From NCBI GenBank assembly GCA_030145205.1, contig JAQYVZ010000012.1:1-64000 (forward strand): a stretch of DNA of 64,000 nucleotides, given 5' to 3'. The stretch's first letter is position 1, and each line of letters begins with the position of its first letter. Positions 8,729 through 17,033 of the stretch are shown here, piece after piece. Both the position numbers and the translations under genes were made by a program. Below the pieces are notes generated by a model, which was given only the letters and a program-made list of their open reading frames with translations, did not search any database and was not told where the DNA came from. The DNA comes from Desulfuromonadales bacterium. GTDB taxonomy: Bacteria > Desulfobacterota > Desulfuromonadia > Desulfuromonadales > BM103.

Positions 8729-9718
8729 ATGTCCAACGCTTCCGACAATATGCTAAACACACCGGCACGCCTCCCCTGGAAACGGGGCACAACCCCGCTG
8801 ATGCTGGCACCGATGCAGGGTGTCACCAACCGGGCAACCCGAGCCCTGTTCATCGACTGGGTCAGACCGGATGTCGTCTTCAGTGAATTCATGCGGGTCA
8901 GCGCCGTCGGCCGCAAACGTCTGGCGAAAAGCGACCTGCGTGATGTCGCCGCGAGCGAACAGGGCACCCCGCTGGTGGTGCAGTTGGTCGGCCATGGTCA
9001 CGACACCCTCAGCGCTGCGGCCAAGGTCGTCGAGGCGGTCGGGGCAGAGCACGTCAACCTCAACCTTGGCTGTCCCTACGGCCGCATGACCACCAGCGCC
9101 ACCGGCGGCAAGCTGCTGCAAACTCCGCATGCACTCGAGAAAATCGTCCCCGAGCTGCGCCGCAGTATCACCGGTACATTCTCGATCAAGCTGCGCGCCG
9201 GCTACGATGACCCGAACCAGATTTTCGATCTTTTGCCGCTGTTTGCAGAATGCAACGTCGATTTCCTGATTCTCCATCCGCGTACGGTCATCCAGGAATA
9301 CGCGGGCAACGCCGACCATACGATCACGGCGAAAGTTGTTCGGAAAACCAGGATTCCCATCATCGCCAACGGTGATATCCGCAGCGCCGCTGGCGGCTTG
9401 CGTATTCTGCATGAGACGGGCGCTGCCGGGCTGATGCTGGGGCGTGGTGCGATCAGCGACCCGCTGCTTTTCGAGAGACTCAGGGGGAATCTGCCCGCAG
9501 CCATACAGCCCGAAGAACGCACCGCCACGCTGTACCGCTACCTGCACAGCCTGCTGGAACGCTATCAGACGCTTTTCTGCGGTGAAGCACAGGTCCTGAG
9601 CAAGCTCAAAGGGGTTGTCCTGTTCATCTGTGATCCTGAGCTCGATCCGCAGCTAATCGGCTTGCGCAAAGCGAAAACTCTGCAAAATTTCACCAAGCTA
9701 CTTGACGACCTCGGCTGA
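8729..9718 (+). CDS. tRNA-dihydrouridine synthase family protein
   Basis: This flavin-dependent enzyme reduces uridines of tRNA to dihydrouridine. The 329-residue TIM barrel starts with LMLAPMQGVTNRATR, the FMN-binding start of the Dus family. The catalytic cysteine lies in NLNLGCPYGRM (Cys115). KLRAGYDD, LHPRT and the late phosphate-binding ANGDI and GLMLGRGAISDP segments are also present. The sequence does not let me place it firmly as DusA, B or C; the moderate length and lack of zinc motifs suggest a DusB/C-like type. The ATG at 8729 lacks a clear Shine-Dalgarno; an ATG at 8750 is possible. Confidence 0.9.
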   Translation: MSNASDNMLNTPARLPWKRGTTPLMLAPMQGVTNRATRALFIDWVRPDVVFSEFMRVSAVGRKRLAKSDLRDVAASEQGTPLVVQLVGHGHDTLSAAAKVVEAVGAEHVNLNLGCPYGRMTTSATGGKLLQTPHALEKIVPELRRSITGTFSIKLRAGYDDPNQIFDLLPLFAECNVDFLILHPRTVIQEYAGNADHTITAKVVRKTRIPIIANGDIRSAAGGLRILHETGAAGLMLGRGAISDPLLFERLRGNLPAAIQPEERTATLYRYLHSLLERYQTLFCGEAQVLSKLKGVVLFICDPELDPQLIGLRKAKTLQNFTKLLDDLG

Positions 9719-9814
9719 GCAGAAACAGCAAGACGCTTTCTTTGCCTCTACTGCGACAAATCGCTATAATCCCAGAATTCAATGAACGCCGGATCCCCCT
9801 GACAGGAGCACACC

Positions 9815-11461
9815 ATGTCCGACAATCTGATTGTTCGCACGGCCTCGGCCTACACCTATCCGCTATTGATCAAGAACCTGCTGCAATTCCCGGTCGTCAA
9901 CAACCCCGAACAGGAGATCGTCTACCGTGACGAGCTGCGCTACACTTACAGCACCCTGCATGAACGGGTCGCGCGGCTCGCCAACGCTCTCCGTGCTCTG
10001 GGTGTCAAGCAGGGCGACACAGTTGCCGTGATGGACTGGGACAGCCACCGCTACCTCGAATGTTTTTTCGCGGTGCCGATGATCGGAGCGGTCCTGCACA
10101 CCATCAATGTCAAGCTGTCGCCGGAGCAGATCCTGTTCACCATCGACCACGCCGAAGATGACGTCCTGTTGGTCCACACCGACTTTCTACCCATTCTCGA
10201 ACAGATCAAGGGGCGCATCAGCACCGTGCGTGATTTCATTCTGCTGAACGAAAAAGAGACAGCACCCGAATCACATATTCGTTTCTCCGGCGAATACGAA
10301 GCGTTGCTTGAAGAAGCGGACACTGTTTGTGATTACCCTGACATCGACGAGCACTCCCGCGCTACAACCTTCTACACAACTGGCACCACCGGCCTGCCGA
10401 AAGGGGTCTATTTCAGTCACCGTCAACTGGTCCTGCACACTCTCGGCACCATGGCTGCCATCGGCACCCCGGAAAGCCAGGGACGCGTGCACCAGAATGA
10501 CGTCTACATGCCGATCACACCGATGTTCCATGTGCATGCCTGGGGTTTTCCCTACATCGCCACCAGCATGGGCTTGAAACAGGTCTATCCCGGCCGCTAC
10601 GCCCCCGATATGCTGCTCAACCTGATCGACAAAGAGCAGGTGACCTTCTCCCACTGTGTGCCGACCATCCTACACATGCTGTTCAAGCACCCGCACATTG
10701 ACAACATTGACTTGTCCTGCTGGAAAGTGGTGATTGGAGGAGCCGCCCTGTCGAAGGCGCTCTGCCTGGAGGGCCTGCGGCGCAACATCGACATCTATAC
10801 CGGCTACGGCATGTCGGAAACCTGCCCGGTCTTGACTCTGGCGCTCGTCAAACCGGACAAGCTTGACGCGCCGGACGAAGAGCAGGCTGAAATCCGCTGC
10901 AAAACCGGGCTGACGCTGCCGTTGGTTGATCTAAAAATCGTCGATGAAGAGATGAATGAGTTGCCACATGATGGCGAACAGACCGGCGAGATTGTGGTGC
11001 GCACCCCCTGGCTGACCCAAGGTTACCTGAAGGACAAGAAGAACTCGGAGATGCTCTGGGCGGGTGGCTATCTGCACACCGGCGACGTCGCCAGCATTGA
11101 TGCCCAGGGGTACTTGAAGATCAGCGATCGCATCAAGGATGTGATTAAAACTGGCGGCGAATGGATCTCTTCGCTGGAGCTGGAAGATATTATCGGCCAC
11201 CATCCGGCCGTCGCGGAAGTCGCCGTGATCGGCCAACCGGACGAACGCTGGGGAGAACGTCCCCTGGCCCTGGTTGTTTTAAAAGCAGATTTCGGTGAAA
11301 CCCCGTCCGAGAAAAAGATCGCCTCCCACGTGCATGAGTACACAGAGACCGGCATCATCTCCAAACAGGTTCTGTTGATGAAAGTCCGGTTCGTTGAGGC
11401 AATTGACAAGACGAGTGTCGGGAAGGTTGACAAGAGGGCGTTGCGGGGGAAATATCTATAG
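9815..11461 (+). CDS. Acyl-CoA synthetase (AMP-binding, medium/long-chain fatty acid type)
   Basis: The enzyme activates a carboxylic acid with ATP to an acyl-adenylate and transfers it to CoA. The 548-residue protein has the P-loop-like TTGTTGLPKG near residue 190, the A5 motif YGMSET, the A7/A8 region YLHTGDVASIDAQGYLKISDR and the catalytic lysine near the C-terminus in KTSVGKVDKRAL. The length and the FHVHAWGFPY segment fit medium-chain fatty-acid ligases of the AlkK type, but the substrate is inferred only. CAGGAGCACACC precedes the ATG. A strong terminator ends the transcript. Confidence 0.9.
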   Translation: MSDNLIVRTASAYTYPLLIKNLLQFPVVNNPEQEIVYRDELRYTYSTLHERVARLANALRALGVKQGDTVAVMDWDSHRYLECFFAVPMIGAVLHTINVKLSPEQILFTIDHAEDDVLLVHTDFLPILEQIKGRISTVRDFILLNEKETAPESHIRFSGEYEALLEEADTVCDYPDIDEHSRATTFYTTGTTGLPKGVYFSHRQLVLHTLGTMAAIGTPESQGRVHQNDVYMPITPMFHVHAWGFPYIATSMGLKQVYPGRYAPDMLLNLIDKEQVTFSHCVPTILHMLFKHPHIDNIDLSCWKVVIGGAALSKALCLEGLRRNIDIYTGYGMSETCPVLTLALVKPDKLDAPDEEQAEIRCKTGLTLPLVDLKIVDEEMNELPHDGEQTGEIVVRTPWLTQGYLKDKKNSEMLWAGGYLHTGDVASIDAQGYLKISDRIKDVIKTGGEWISSLELEDIIGHHPAVAEVAVIGQPDERWGERPLALVVLKADFGETPSEKKIASHVHEYTETGIISKQVLLMKVRFVEAIDKTSVGKVDKRALRGKYL

Positions 11462-11463
11462 CA

Positions 11464-11505
11464 ACAAGGGGCGGTCATTTTGGAGTGACCGCCCCTTGTT
11501 TTTTT
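11464..11505 (+). terminator. Intrinsic terminator of the acyl-CoA synthetase gene
   Basis: The 14-bp perfect stem ACAAGGGGCGGTCA / TGACCGCCCCTTGT is followed by seven T. It begins 3 bp after the stop codon. Confidence 0.95.
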
Positions 11506-11526
11506 GTTGGAGACATTTAAAAACAA

Positions 11527-11599
11527 GTCGGCGGGACGCGTCCCGCCAGACGCCATACTCTTTTGCAAGCCCAAAAGAGTATGCAGAAAAAGGCTTTTA
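11527..11599 (+). repeat. Double-hairpin repeat, left copy
   Basis: This copy consists of a perfect 18-bp palindrome, GGCGGGACGCGTCCCGCC, then an 11-bp stem ATACTCTTTTG / CAAAAGAGTAT with a 6-nt loop, then GCAGAAAAAGGC. A second, inverted copy lies at 11921-11992. The two share nearly all structural positions. Confidence 0.85.
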
Positions 11600-11920
11600 T
11601 AGACTCAAGTTTGTAAGGGCGAGGTCTACTGTTTGCGAACAGCACGTCACTGGGTCTCAACCGACGGAGATGCTGCTCCCTTTTGGGGGGCCTTTCTCCT
11701 TCAAGGCCCCCTTCTTGCTGCGTGACTGTTTGTAATGAAAAAGAATTGGCAATCGTGATCCCGGAAGGGTGTTAACAGCAACGGCAGCAAGAATAAGTGG
11801 GCCCAAGGAATGGCCCACGCTCGTCTGTGTTCTCGCAGTAATATAATCAGAATGAGCAGTAATGCAGGATGAAACCATTGCCGCCGTACAAGTCCGCGCA
11901 TGCCCCCTGCCAGGGGATGT
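11600..11920. other. Non-coding block between two inverted repeat copies
   Basis: About 320 bp lie between the two repeats. No frame here has a ribosome site and a plausible protein. A hairpin GGGGGCCTT / AAGGCCCCC followed by a short T-rich stretch lies near 11686-11712, and GTGGGCC / GGCCCAC near 11799-11818 is a second one. The block could be structured RNA, a decayed mobile element or recombination debris. Confidence 0.5.
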
Positions 11921-11992
11921 TAAGGCTCTTTTCTGCTTACTCTTTTGAGCCAGCAAAAGAGTAAGGCGTCCGCCGGGACGCGACCCGCCGAC
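11921..11992 (-). repeat. Double-hairpin repeat, right inverted copy
   Basis: On the minus strand this copy reads GTCGGCGGGTCGCGTCCCGG, then the stem TTACTCTTTTG / CAAAAGAGTAA, then GCAGAAAAGAGCC. It matches the left copy over about 70 bp with scattered substitutions, several of which keep the hairpins paired. Confidence 0.85.
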
Positions 11993-12028
11993 GTTGCTTT
12001 TGACTATGCTTTAAACATACATCTCAAA

Positions 12029-12061
12029 CAAAAAAAACAAAAGGGGGCATCAAAGCCCCCT
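12029..12061 (-). terminator. Intrinsic terminator of the nrdD-nrdG operon
   Basis: On the minus strand AGGGGGC / GCCCCCT closes a 6-nt loop and is followed by a T-rich run. The stem overlaps the last codons and stop of nrdG. Confidence 0.88.
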
Positions 12062-12745
12062 GACAATCACCCTCTCCACATACCCCTCGGCAATCCGCGC
12101 AAGCTCCTGCACCTCTTGCGGCAACATCGACCCGGTTTCACGCATCGTCTCAGCCAGCGCATGCTCGGCATGGTACTGCTGGATCGCCCAGACCGGCGCC
12201 CCGGAAATCACCTCGCCCCACTCACGGATCACGTCAGCATCCACCCAACCAGGCACGCAGGTCGTGCGAAACTCCAGTTCAACCTGGGCCTGCCTAGCCA
12301 ACTCGACACTCTGTAGCAAGCTGTCGCAGTGAACCGGCCGGTCATGCAGGTCGGGATAGCGGGCCAGCGAGGTTTTCAGGTCGATCGCCAGCGCATCAAG
12401 CTGCCCCTGTTCGAGGAGGTGCTCCAAAACCTTGGGCGCAAGACCGTTGGTATCAACCTTGACCAGCAGACCCATCGCTTTAACTGACGCCGCCAAATCG
12501 AACAACAGCGGGTCGAGCGTCGGCTCGCCGCCCGAAAAGACCACCCCATCGATGAATTTCCTGCGCTCCTGCAGATCATCCAGCAACGCGTCGACCTCGA
12601 TATCCGGATAATCCTCAGGCGCAATCACCAGAGGGGGATTATGGCAAAAGGGACAGGTGAGATTACAGCCGCCCAAAAAAACCAGGGAAGCAATCCGCCC
12701 CGGAAAATCGAGCAGACTGGTCCCCTGGAAACCTTTAACACTCAT
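12050..12745 (-). CDS. nrdG: Anaerobic ribonucleoside-triphosphate reductase activating protein
   Basis: This radical-SAM enzyme uses a 4Fe-4S cluster and S-adenosylmethionine to install the glycyl radical on the class III reductase. The cluster motif CNLTCPFC (Cys27, Cys31, Cys34) is near the N-terminus, and FSGGEPTL is the SAM-binding GGE motif. At 231 residues it is of the longer, pyruvate-formate-lyase-activase-like NrdG type. It is the third gene of the minus-strand operon, 9 bp after the small glycyl-radical gene. Its own stop codon lies within the operon terminator. Regulation should follow the NrdR boxes at 14971-15018. Confidence 0.93.
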   Translation of the reverse strand: MSVKGFQGTSLLDFPGRIASLVFLGGCNLTCPFCHNPPLVIAPEDYPDIEVDALLDDLQERRKFIDGVVFSGGEPTLDPLLFDLAASVKAMGLLVKVDTNGLAPKVLEHLLEQGQLDALAIDLKTSLARYPDLHDRPVHCDSLLQSVELARQAQVELEFRTTCVPGWVDADVIREWGEVISGAPVWAIQQYHAEHALAETMRETGSMLPQEVQELARIAEGYVERVIVRGL

Positions 12746-12754
12746 CAGAAGATA

Positions 12755-12895
12755 CTATTTCGTCTGCGGATCAACCACGTATTCCTGGCGCTCTTTAAAC
12801 TCCGACTTCTTGCCTTTATTCCATTGCTGCACCGGACGGAAGAACCCGCACACGCGTGAATACACCTCGGTCTTGCCACTGCACTTGGTCGACAT
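12755..12895 (-). CDS. Separate glycyl-radical segment of the anaerobic ribonucleotide reductase
   Basis: The 46-residue product begins MSTKCSGKTEVYSRVCGF and continues with RPVQQWNKGKKSEFKER. In single-chain class III reductases the same segment, including the radical glycine in the RVxGY-type motif, forms the extreme C-terminus after the zinc-binding cysteines. Here it has its own ATG with a strong site, GGAGGAGG, 4 bases upstream, and starts 20 bp after the nrdD stop in a different frame. That argues for a genuine split gene and not a sequencing error. The radical site would be Gly17. It must assemble with the large subunit for activity. Many anaerobes carry a similar short annotated reductase protein. 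Confidence 0.85.
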   Translation of the reverse strand: MSTKCSGKTEVYSRVCGFFRPVQQWNKGKKSEFKERQEYVVDPQTK

Positions 12896-12915
12896 AAATC
12901 CTCCTCCACGATTAT

Positions 12916-14904
12916 TTAAGCTGCATGCTCCTCGTGATGATAGGGGCACGAAAAATGTTCACCCGGAATATAGCCATGCACCGGGCAGATAGTGAATGTC
13001 GGGCTGATGGTGAAGTAGGGCAGATGGAAATTCTCCGCGATCCGCTTAACCATCAGCCGGGCGCTACGCCAGTCGTCCAGGCGCTCGCCGAGGAAGCCGT
13101 GAAACACCGTACCACCTGTATACTGGGTCTGCAGAGCATCCTGGTGTGTCAGGGCTTCAAAAATGTCCGCCGTCGAATTGACCGGCAGATGAGTCGAATT
13201 GGTGTAATAGGGCTCATCGGAGCCGGAGGCAATGATCTCGGGGAAACGCTGCCGGTCAGCACGGGCCAGTCGAAAGCTGGTTCCCTCCGCCGGAGTCGCC
13301 TCGAGATTGAAGAGATGGCCGGTCTCCTCCTGGAAGACTTCAAGCTGACTGCGCATAAACTGCAGAGCTCGCACAGCCAGGCTGCGCCCGGAACCGGTAT
13401 CGATCCCCTCTCCGGCCAGATTCAGCATCGCTTCGTTCATACCGATCAGGCCAACTGTTGAAAAATGGTTGTCCCAGAACCGACCGCTGCGCTCACGGAT
13501 ACCGGACAGGTAGAACCGGCTGTAGGGGTAGAGGCCATCCTCCGTGAACCGCTCTAGCTGCTTACGCTTGATTTCCAGTGATTCGCAGGCCAGCCGCATC
13601 AACTCCGAGATGCGCTCGAAAAAGTCATCGAGGCTCTCGGCCAGGTAGGCAGCCCGCGGCAGGTTGATTGTCACCACGCCGACAGAGCCGGTCAGCGGAT
13701 TGGAGCCGAACAGACCGCCGCCCCGGTGGCGCAGCTCCCGATTGTCAAGCCGCAGTCGACAACACATTGACCGGGCATCCTCCGGGTCCATATCTGAATT
13801 GATGAAGTTGCTGAAATAAGGGATGCCGTATTTGGCGGTCATCTCCCAGATCGGTTGCAGGCGCGGGTTCTCCCAATCAAGCTGCTTGGTGATATTCACC
13901 GTCGGGATTGGGAAAGAGAAAATCCGGCCAGAGGAATCGCCAGCCATCATCACTTCGCTGAAGGCCCGATTGAACAGGTCCATCTCCTCCTGGAAGTCGC
14001 CGTAGCCGACATCCATCACCGCACCGCCGATAATGACGCCCTCGTCCGCAATACCGCGCGGCGGCGTCAGATCAAGAGTAATATTGGTAAACGGCGTCTG
14101 AAAACCGACCCGGGTCGGCACGTTCATGCTGAAGATAAACTCCTGCATCGCCTGACGCACTTCTTTATAAGAGAGCTGGTCGAAACGGATAAAGGGCGCG
14201 AGCAGGGTGTCGAAGTTGGAAAAGGCCTGGGCGCCGGCCGCCTCACCCTGCAGGGTATAGAAAAAGTTGACGACCTGACCGAGGGCCGTCCGGAAATGTT
14301 TCGGCGGGGCGCTCTGGATTTTACCGTAGGCGCCGGTGAACCCCTTGATCAGCAGGTCTTTCAGATCCCAACCACAGCAATAGACCGACAGCATGCCGAG
14401 GTCGTGGATGTGGAAGTCGCCTGCCTGGTGTGCTTCAGCAATATAGTTAGGGTAAATCTTGTTGAGCCAGTAGCTGCTGGTGATATTGGCGGCGATATGA
14501 TTATTCAGCCCCTGCAGCGAGTAGCCCATATTGGCGTTCTCGTTGACCCGCCAATCCTCCTGTGTCAGGTAGGAATCCATCGATTCGATCGATTCCTTGA
14601 TGAAAGTGCGGGTTTCACGCAGGGTTGCGTGCTGTTGACGATACAGAATGTAGTTCTTGGCCGTTTTGGCGTGACCGTTTTCAATCAGGATCTTTTCAAC
14701 CAGATCCTGAACGTTTTCGACCGTTGGAATGCGCTCTTCCTTGTAGAGCACTTCCAGGATGCCGACCACCTGATGGGCAATCTGGCCCGCCTGCTCCATA
14801 TCGCTGCCACCAACAGCGCGCACCGCCTTCTGGATCGCGGCACTAATTTTCTGTTCTTCAAATGGTGCGAGACGCCCGTCCCGTTTACGGATAAATTCCG
14901 GCAT
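12916..14904 (-). CDS. nrdD: Anaerobic ribonucleoside-triphosphate reductase, large part without the glycyl-radical tail
   Basis: The enzyme reduces ribonucleoside triphosphates to deoxyribonucleotides without oxygen. An ATP-cone regulatory domain occupies about residues 1-95 (FIRKRDGRLAPFEEQKISAAI). The catalytic barrel follows, with FHIHDLGMLSVYCCGWDL and NFFYTLQGEAAGAQAFSN. The protein stops after TICPVHGYIPGEHFSCPYHHEEHAA, just where the second zinc cysteine pair and the radical glycine would normally follow. These are supplied by the next gene. The ATG at 14904 has GGGGAGG 5 bases upstream; the GTG one codon earlier is less likely. Two NrdR boxes and a promoter lie upstream. Confidence 0.93.
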   Translation of the reverse strand: MPEFIRKRDGRLAPFEEQKISAAIQKAVRAVGGSDMEQAGQIAHQVVGILEVLYKEERIPTVENVQDLVEKILIENGHAKTAKNYILYRQQHATLRETRTFIKESIESMDSYLTQEDWRVNENANMGYSLQGLNNHIAANITSSYWLNKIYPNYIAEAHQAGDFHIHDLGMLSVYCCGWDLKDLLIKGFTGAYGKIQSAPPKHFRTALGQVVNFFYTLQGEAAGAQAFSNFDTLLAPFIRFDQLSYKEVRQAMQEFIFSMNVPTRVGFQTPFTNITLDLTPPRGIADEGVIIGGAVMDVGYGDFQEEMDLFNRAFSEVMMAGDSSGRIFSFPIPTVNITKQLDWENPRLQPIWEMTAKYGIPYFSNFINSDMDPEDARSMCCRLRLDNRELRHRGGGLFGSNPLTGSVGVVTINLPRAAYLAESLDDFFERISELMRLACESLEIKRKQLERFTEDGLYPYSRFYLSGIRERSGRFWDNHFSTVGLIGMNEAMLNLAGEGIDTGSGRSLAVRALQFMRSQLEVFQEETGHLFNLEATPAEGTSFRLARADRQRFPEIIASGSDEPYYTNSTHLPVNSTADIFEALTHQDALQTQYTGGTVFHGFLGERLDDWRSARLMVKRIAENFHLPYFTISPTFTICPVHGYIPGEHFSCPYHHEEHAA

Positions 14905-14933
14905 CACAACCTCCCCTCAAATCTACATTGGCA

Positions 14934-14961
14934 AATTTATCACAAGGAAGGCGCCTGTCAA
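14934..14961 (-). promoter_or_regulatory. Candidate promoter of the nrd operon
   Basis: On the minus strand a perfect -35 TTGACA and a -10 TAAATT are separated by 16 bp. Transcription would begin near 14927, about 23 nt before the nrdD start. Confidence 0.5.
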
Positions 14962-14970
14962 AATAAAAAA

Positions 14971-14986
14971 ACACTAGATATAGATA
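14971..14986 (-). promoter_or_regulatory. NrdR box 1 (promoter-proximal, weaker)
   Basis: ACACTAGATATAGATA matches 12 of 16 positions of the NrdR consensus acaCwAtATaTwGtgt. It starts exactly 32 bp from the second box, about three helical turns, the spacing expected for cooperative NrdR binding. Confidence 0.75.
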
Positions 14987-15002
14987 AGTTTTTGCGGACT
15001 AA

Positions 15003-15018
15003 ACACTATATATTGTGT
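15003..15018 (-). promoter_or_regulatory. NrdR box 2 (perfect consensus)
   Basis: ACACTATATATTGTGT matches all 16 positions of the NrdR consensus. With the box at 14971 it forms the tandem operator typical of ribonucleotide reductase genes. nrdR itself is not in the window. Confidence 0.88.
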
Positions 15019-15177
15019 ATAAATCGGTGGACAGCCTGTGGATTAAACTGGACAAAAACCGTCAAATCATGTCATTTCGCACCCTTTCCAGAGCACAACC
15101 ATGGATCTCAGACTGTGTGATCCTCCGGATAAAGTCCCCACAGCAGAAGGCCTGCAAAAGAAGGCCAACAGAACGTC

Positions 15178-15205
15178 TTGACCCCCATCTGCGCTCATGC
15201 ATAAT
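15178..15205 (+). promoter_or_regulatory. Candidate promoter of the LysR-type gene
   Basis: TTGACC and CATAAT are separated by 16 bp, about 85 bp upstream of the LysR start. The rest of the 273 bp between the NrdR boxes and the LysR gene holds nothing I recognise. Confidence 0.45.
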
Positions 15206-15291
15206 GAAGCCATCAATATACTTTCTACGCGAGAGGCAATGCCAAGGCGCAGCCGCTTCGACCATAACCCGCGCCAACTCATTCGAAAACA

Positions 15292-16191
15292 ATGAACCTC
15301 CATCACTTGAAACTGTTTGTCGCCATCGCCGAAACCGGCAGCTTTTCCCGGGCTGCAGAGCGGATGTCGCTGACCCAGTCAACCATCAGCCAGCACCTGG
15401 CCAGCCTGGAACGAGAGATTGATGCCCGCTTGCTGGATCGCACCAGCAAGGGCGCCGTTTTGACCGCGGCCGGCAAGCTGTTCTTGCGACATGCCCGTCG
15501 GGTTATCGGTGAACAGGACACCCTGCTGCAGGCAATGGCCGGCTTTCGCGGACTGCAGCAAGCCGAACTGCTGATCGGCGCCAGCAACGTTCCCGCCAAC
15601 TACCTGATTCCGGGTCTTTTACACCCCCTGAACGAGGCTCATCCGGGCATCACCCTGAATATGCGCACTGGCGATAGCCGGGAGATGCTGGACAGCCTGC
15701 TGGCAGCGGAAATCGAACTGGCCACGATCGGCAGTCGGTTCACCGAGAAGGGAGTCCGTTTTCAACCCCTGCTGAAAGACCGGCTTCACCTGGTCGTCGG
15801 CGACCACCACCCCTGGCGACAGCACGACACCATCTCTCTTGACGAACTTGTGGCCGAACCGATCCTATTGCGCGAAACCGGGTCGGGCAGCGGAGAGGCC
15901 TTCGACAAGGCACTGCAGTCAGCCGGCATCCCCCGTGAACAGCTCAAAGTCGCAGGACGACTCGGCAGTAACGAAGCGGTACGTCAAGCCGTCTCGGCAG
16001 GAGTCGGCTGCGCATTTTTGTCTCATTTGTCAATCCGTCGGGAGCTGCAGGCCGGCGAACTTTATGCCGTCACGGTGCAGGGGCTGAATATTGAACGGCA
16101 ACTTTGGCTGGCCACCCTGAAAGATCGGACCCTCTCGCCGGCGGCGAACGCCTTCTGCAGTCTGTTGCATCACTACAGCCGGGATTTTTGA
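15292..16191 (+). CDS. LysR-family transcriptional regulator
   Basis: The 299-residue protein has the N-terminal winged helix-turn-helix of the family (MNLHHLKLFVAIAETGSFSRAAERMSLTQSTISQHLASLE, in two parts around residue 20) and the periplasmic-binding-protein-like effector domain from about residue 90. The effector domain retains RxGDSREML and ETGSGSGEAF segments common in CysB/Cbl-like and related sensors. It is transcribed away from the nrd operon. The downstream ferritin-like gene has its own promoter, so the target is not evident. Confidence 0.92.
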   Translation: MNLHHLKLFVAIAETGSFSRAAERMSLTQSTISQHLASLEREIDARLLDRTSKGAVLTAAGKLFLRHARRVIGEQDTLLQAMAGFRGLQQAELLIGASNVPANYLIPGLLHPLNEAHPGITLNMRTGDSREMLDSLLAAEIELATIGSRFTEKGVRFQPLLKDRLHLVVGDHHPWRQHDTISLDELVAEPILLRETGSGSGEAFDKALQSAGIPREQLKVAGRLGSNEAVRQAVSAGVGCAFLSHLSIRRELQAGELYAVTVQGLNIERQLWLATLKDRTLSPAANAFCSLLHHYSRDF

Positions 16192-16316
16192 AGATAACAC
16201 CCGGCTGCTTTCGACAACAGCATCCAGGCTGCCGCTTTACGCTCAACGCACGACATTGCATTCCAGCACCTCCTTTATTCTCAGTCGCCAAGAGACACGA
16301 AAACGGTCGACCGGCT

Positions 16317-16344
16317 TTGACATGCTGCTTTTTTCCGTCATAAT
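16317..16344 (+). promoter_or_regulatory. Strong candidate promoter of the ferritin-like gene
   Basis: A perfect TTGACA is followed after 16 bp by CATAAT, about 80 bp before the start at 16425. Confidence 0.6.
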
Positions 16345-16424
16345 TTAGTGAAATGACTGCCTGGCAATGCAACGTCGCCAGGGATTTAAATCTCTCTCCC
16401 AGCCACACATGAAAGGAGGTTGCC

Positions 16425-16922
16425 ATGCCCCAGGAGTACACCCTGCAGGAAGCCATCAAAGAGGCCATCTTGGCCAAGAAAGAACTCCGCGACTTTTACC
16501 GTGAAGCAGCGGAGCTCACTGATGACATCGCCGGAAAAACCGTCTTGAACCGCCTCAGCGGTGAAATTGAAGTCAATATTGCCAAGTTTTTCAAACATTA
16601 TCGCGGCGAGGAGTTTGGTGAGTTGGGAGAGTTTCTGATCTCGCCGCCCCACCCGCAATCGGTCATGCTGGTAGAACTGCGCAAGGCTCTCGACAAAAAT
16701 GTCCATGCGAAAAAAGCCCGGGAACTCGCCATGCGCGAGGAGAAGGCAATGGAGGAGACTTTCCGCTCGGCAGCCATGCGGGTAGTCGACCCGCTGGCCC
16801 GCGAAGTCTTTCTTGAAGTGGCAGATGATGCCGCCAAGCACTACGCTGTGATTGAATCCGAATACAATTTCCAGACCACCGGAATCCATCACACGGATGT
16901 GGGCACTTATGTTCGTGAATAA
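16425..16922 (+). CDS. Ferritin-like protein with altered metal ligands
   Basis: This 165-residue helical protein aligns end to end with the rubrerythrin-like protein encoded at 29908-30402; both end in IESEY ... TD-x-x-T-[FY]-VRE. In that paralogue the first iron-ligand glutamate is Glu18 and the ExxH pair is Glu48/His51. Here the same positions are Lys18, Ile48 and Asn51, so at least half of the expected di-iron site is missing. It may be a structural or regulatory subunit or may have changed function. AAAGGAGG lies 6 bases before the ATG. A hairpin terminator follows at 16950. Confidence 0.8.
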   Translation: MPQEYTLQEAIKEAILAKKELRDFYREAAELTDDIAGKTVLNRLSGEIEVNIAKFFKHYRGEEFGELGEFLISPPHPQSVMLVELRKALDKNVHAKKARELAMREEKAMEETFRSAAMRVVDPLAREVFLEVADDAAKHYAVIESEYNFQTTGIHHTDVGTYVRE

Positions 16923-16949
16923 GGGCCAAACAAATCACTTGTTCCTCCA

Positions 16950-16979
16950 AAAGCCCCCTCATCAAGCAGGGGGCTTTTG
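16950..16979 (+). terminator. Intrinsic terminator
   Basis: AAAAGCCCCCT / AGGGGGCTTTT forms a stem with an 8-nt loop. The T-run after the stem is short, so efficiency is uncertain. Confidence 0.7.
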
Positions 16980-17033
16980 ACCAACAACGAACAACGTCGT
17001 AACATCCGTTGTCCTGACGCGAGACCTCCTCTG

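Noticed and set aside
13855-15120. 421-codon plus-strand frame across nrdD and its promoter
   Set aside because: Runs antisense through nrdD and through the NrdR boxes; no ribosome site.
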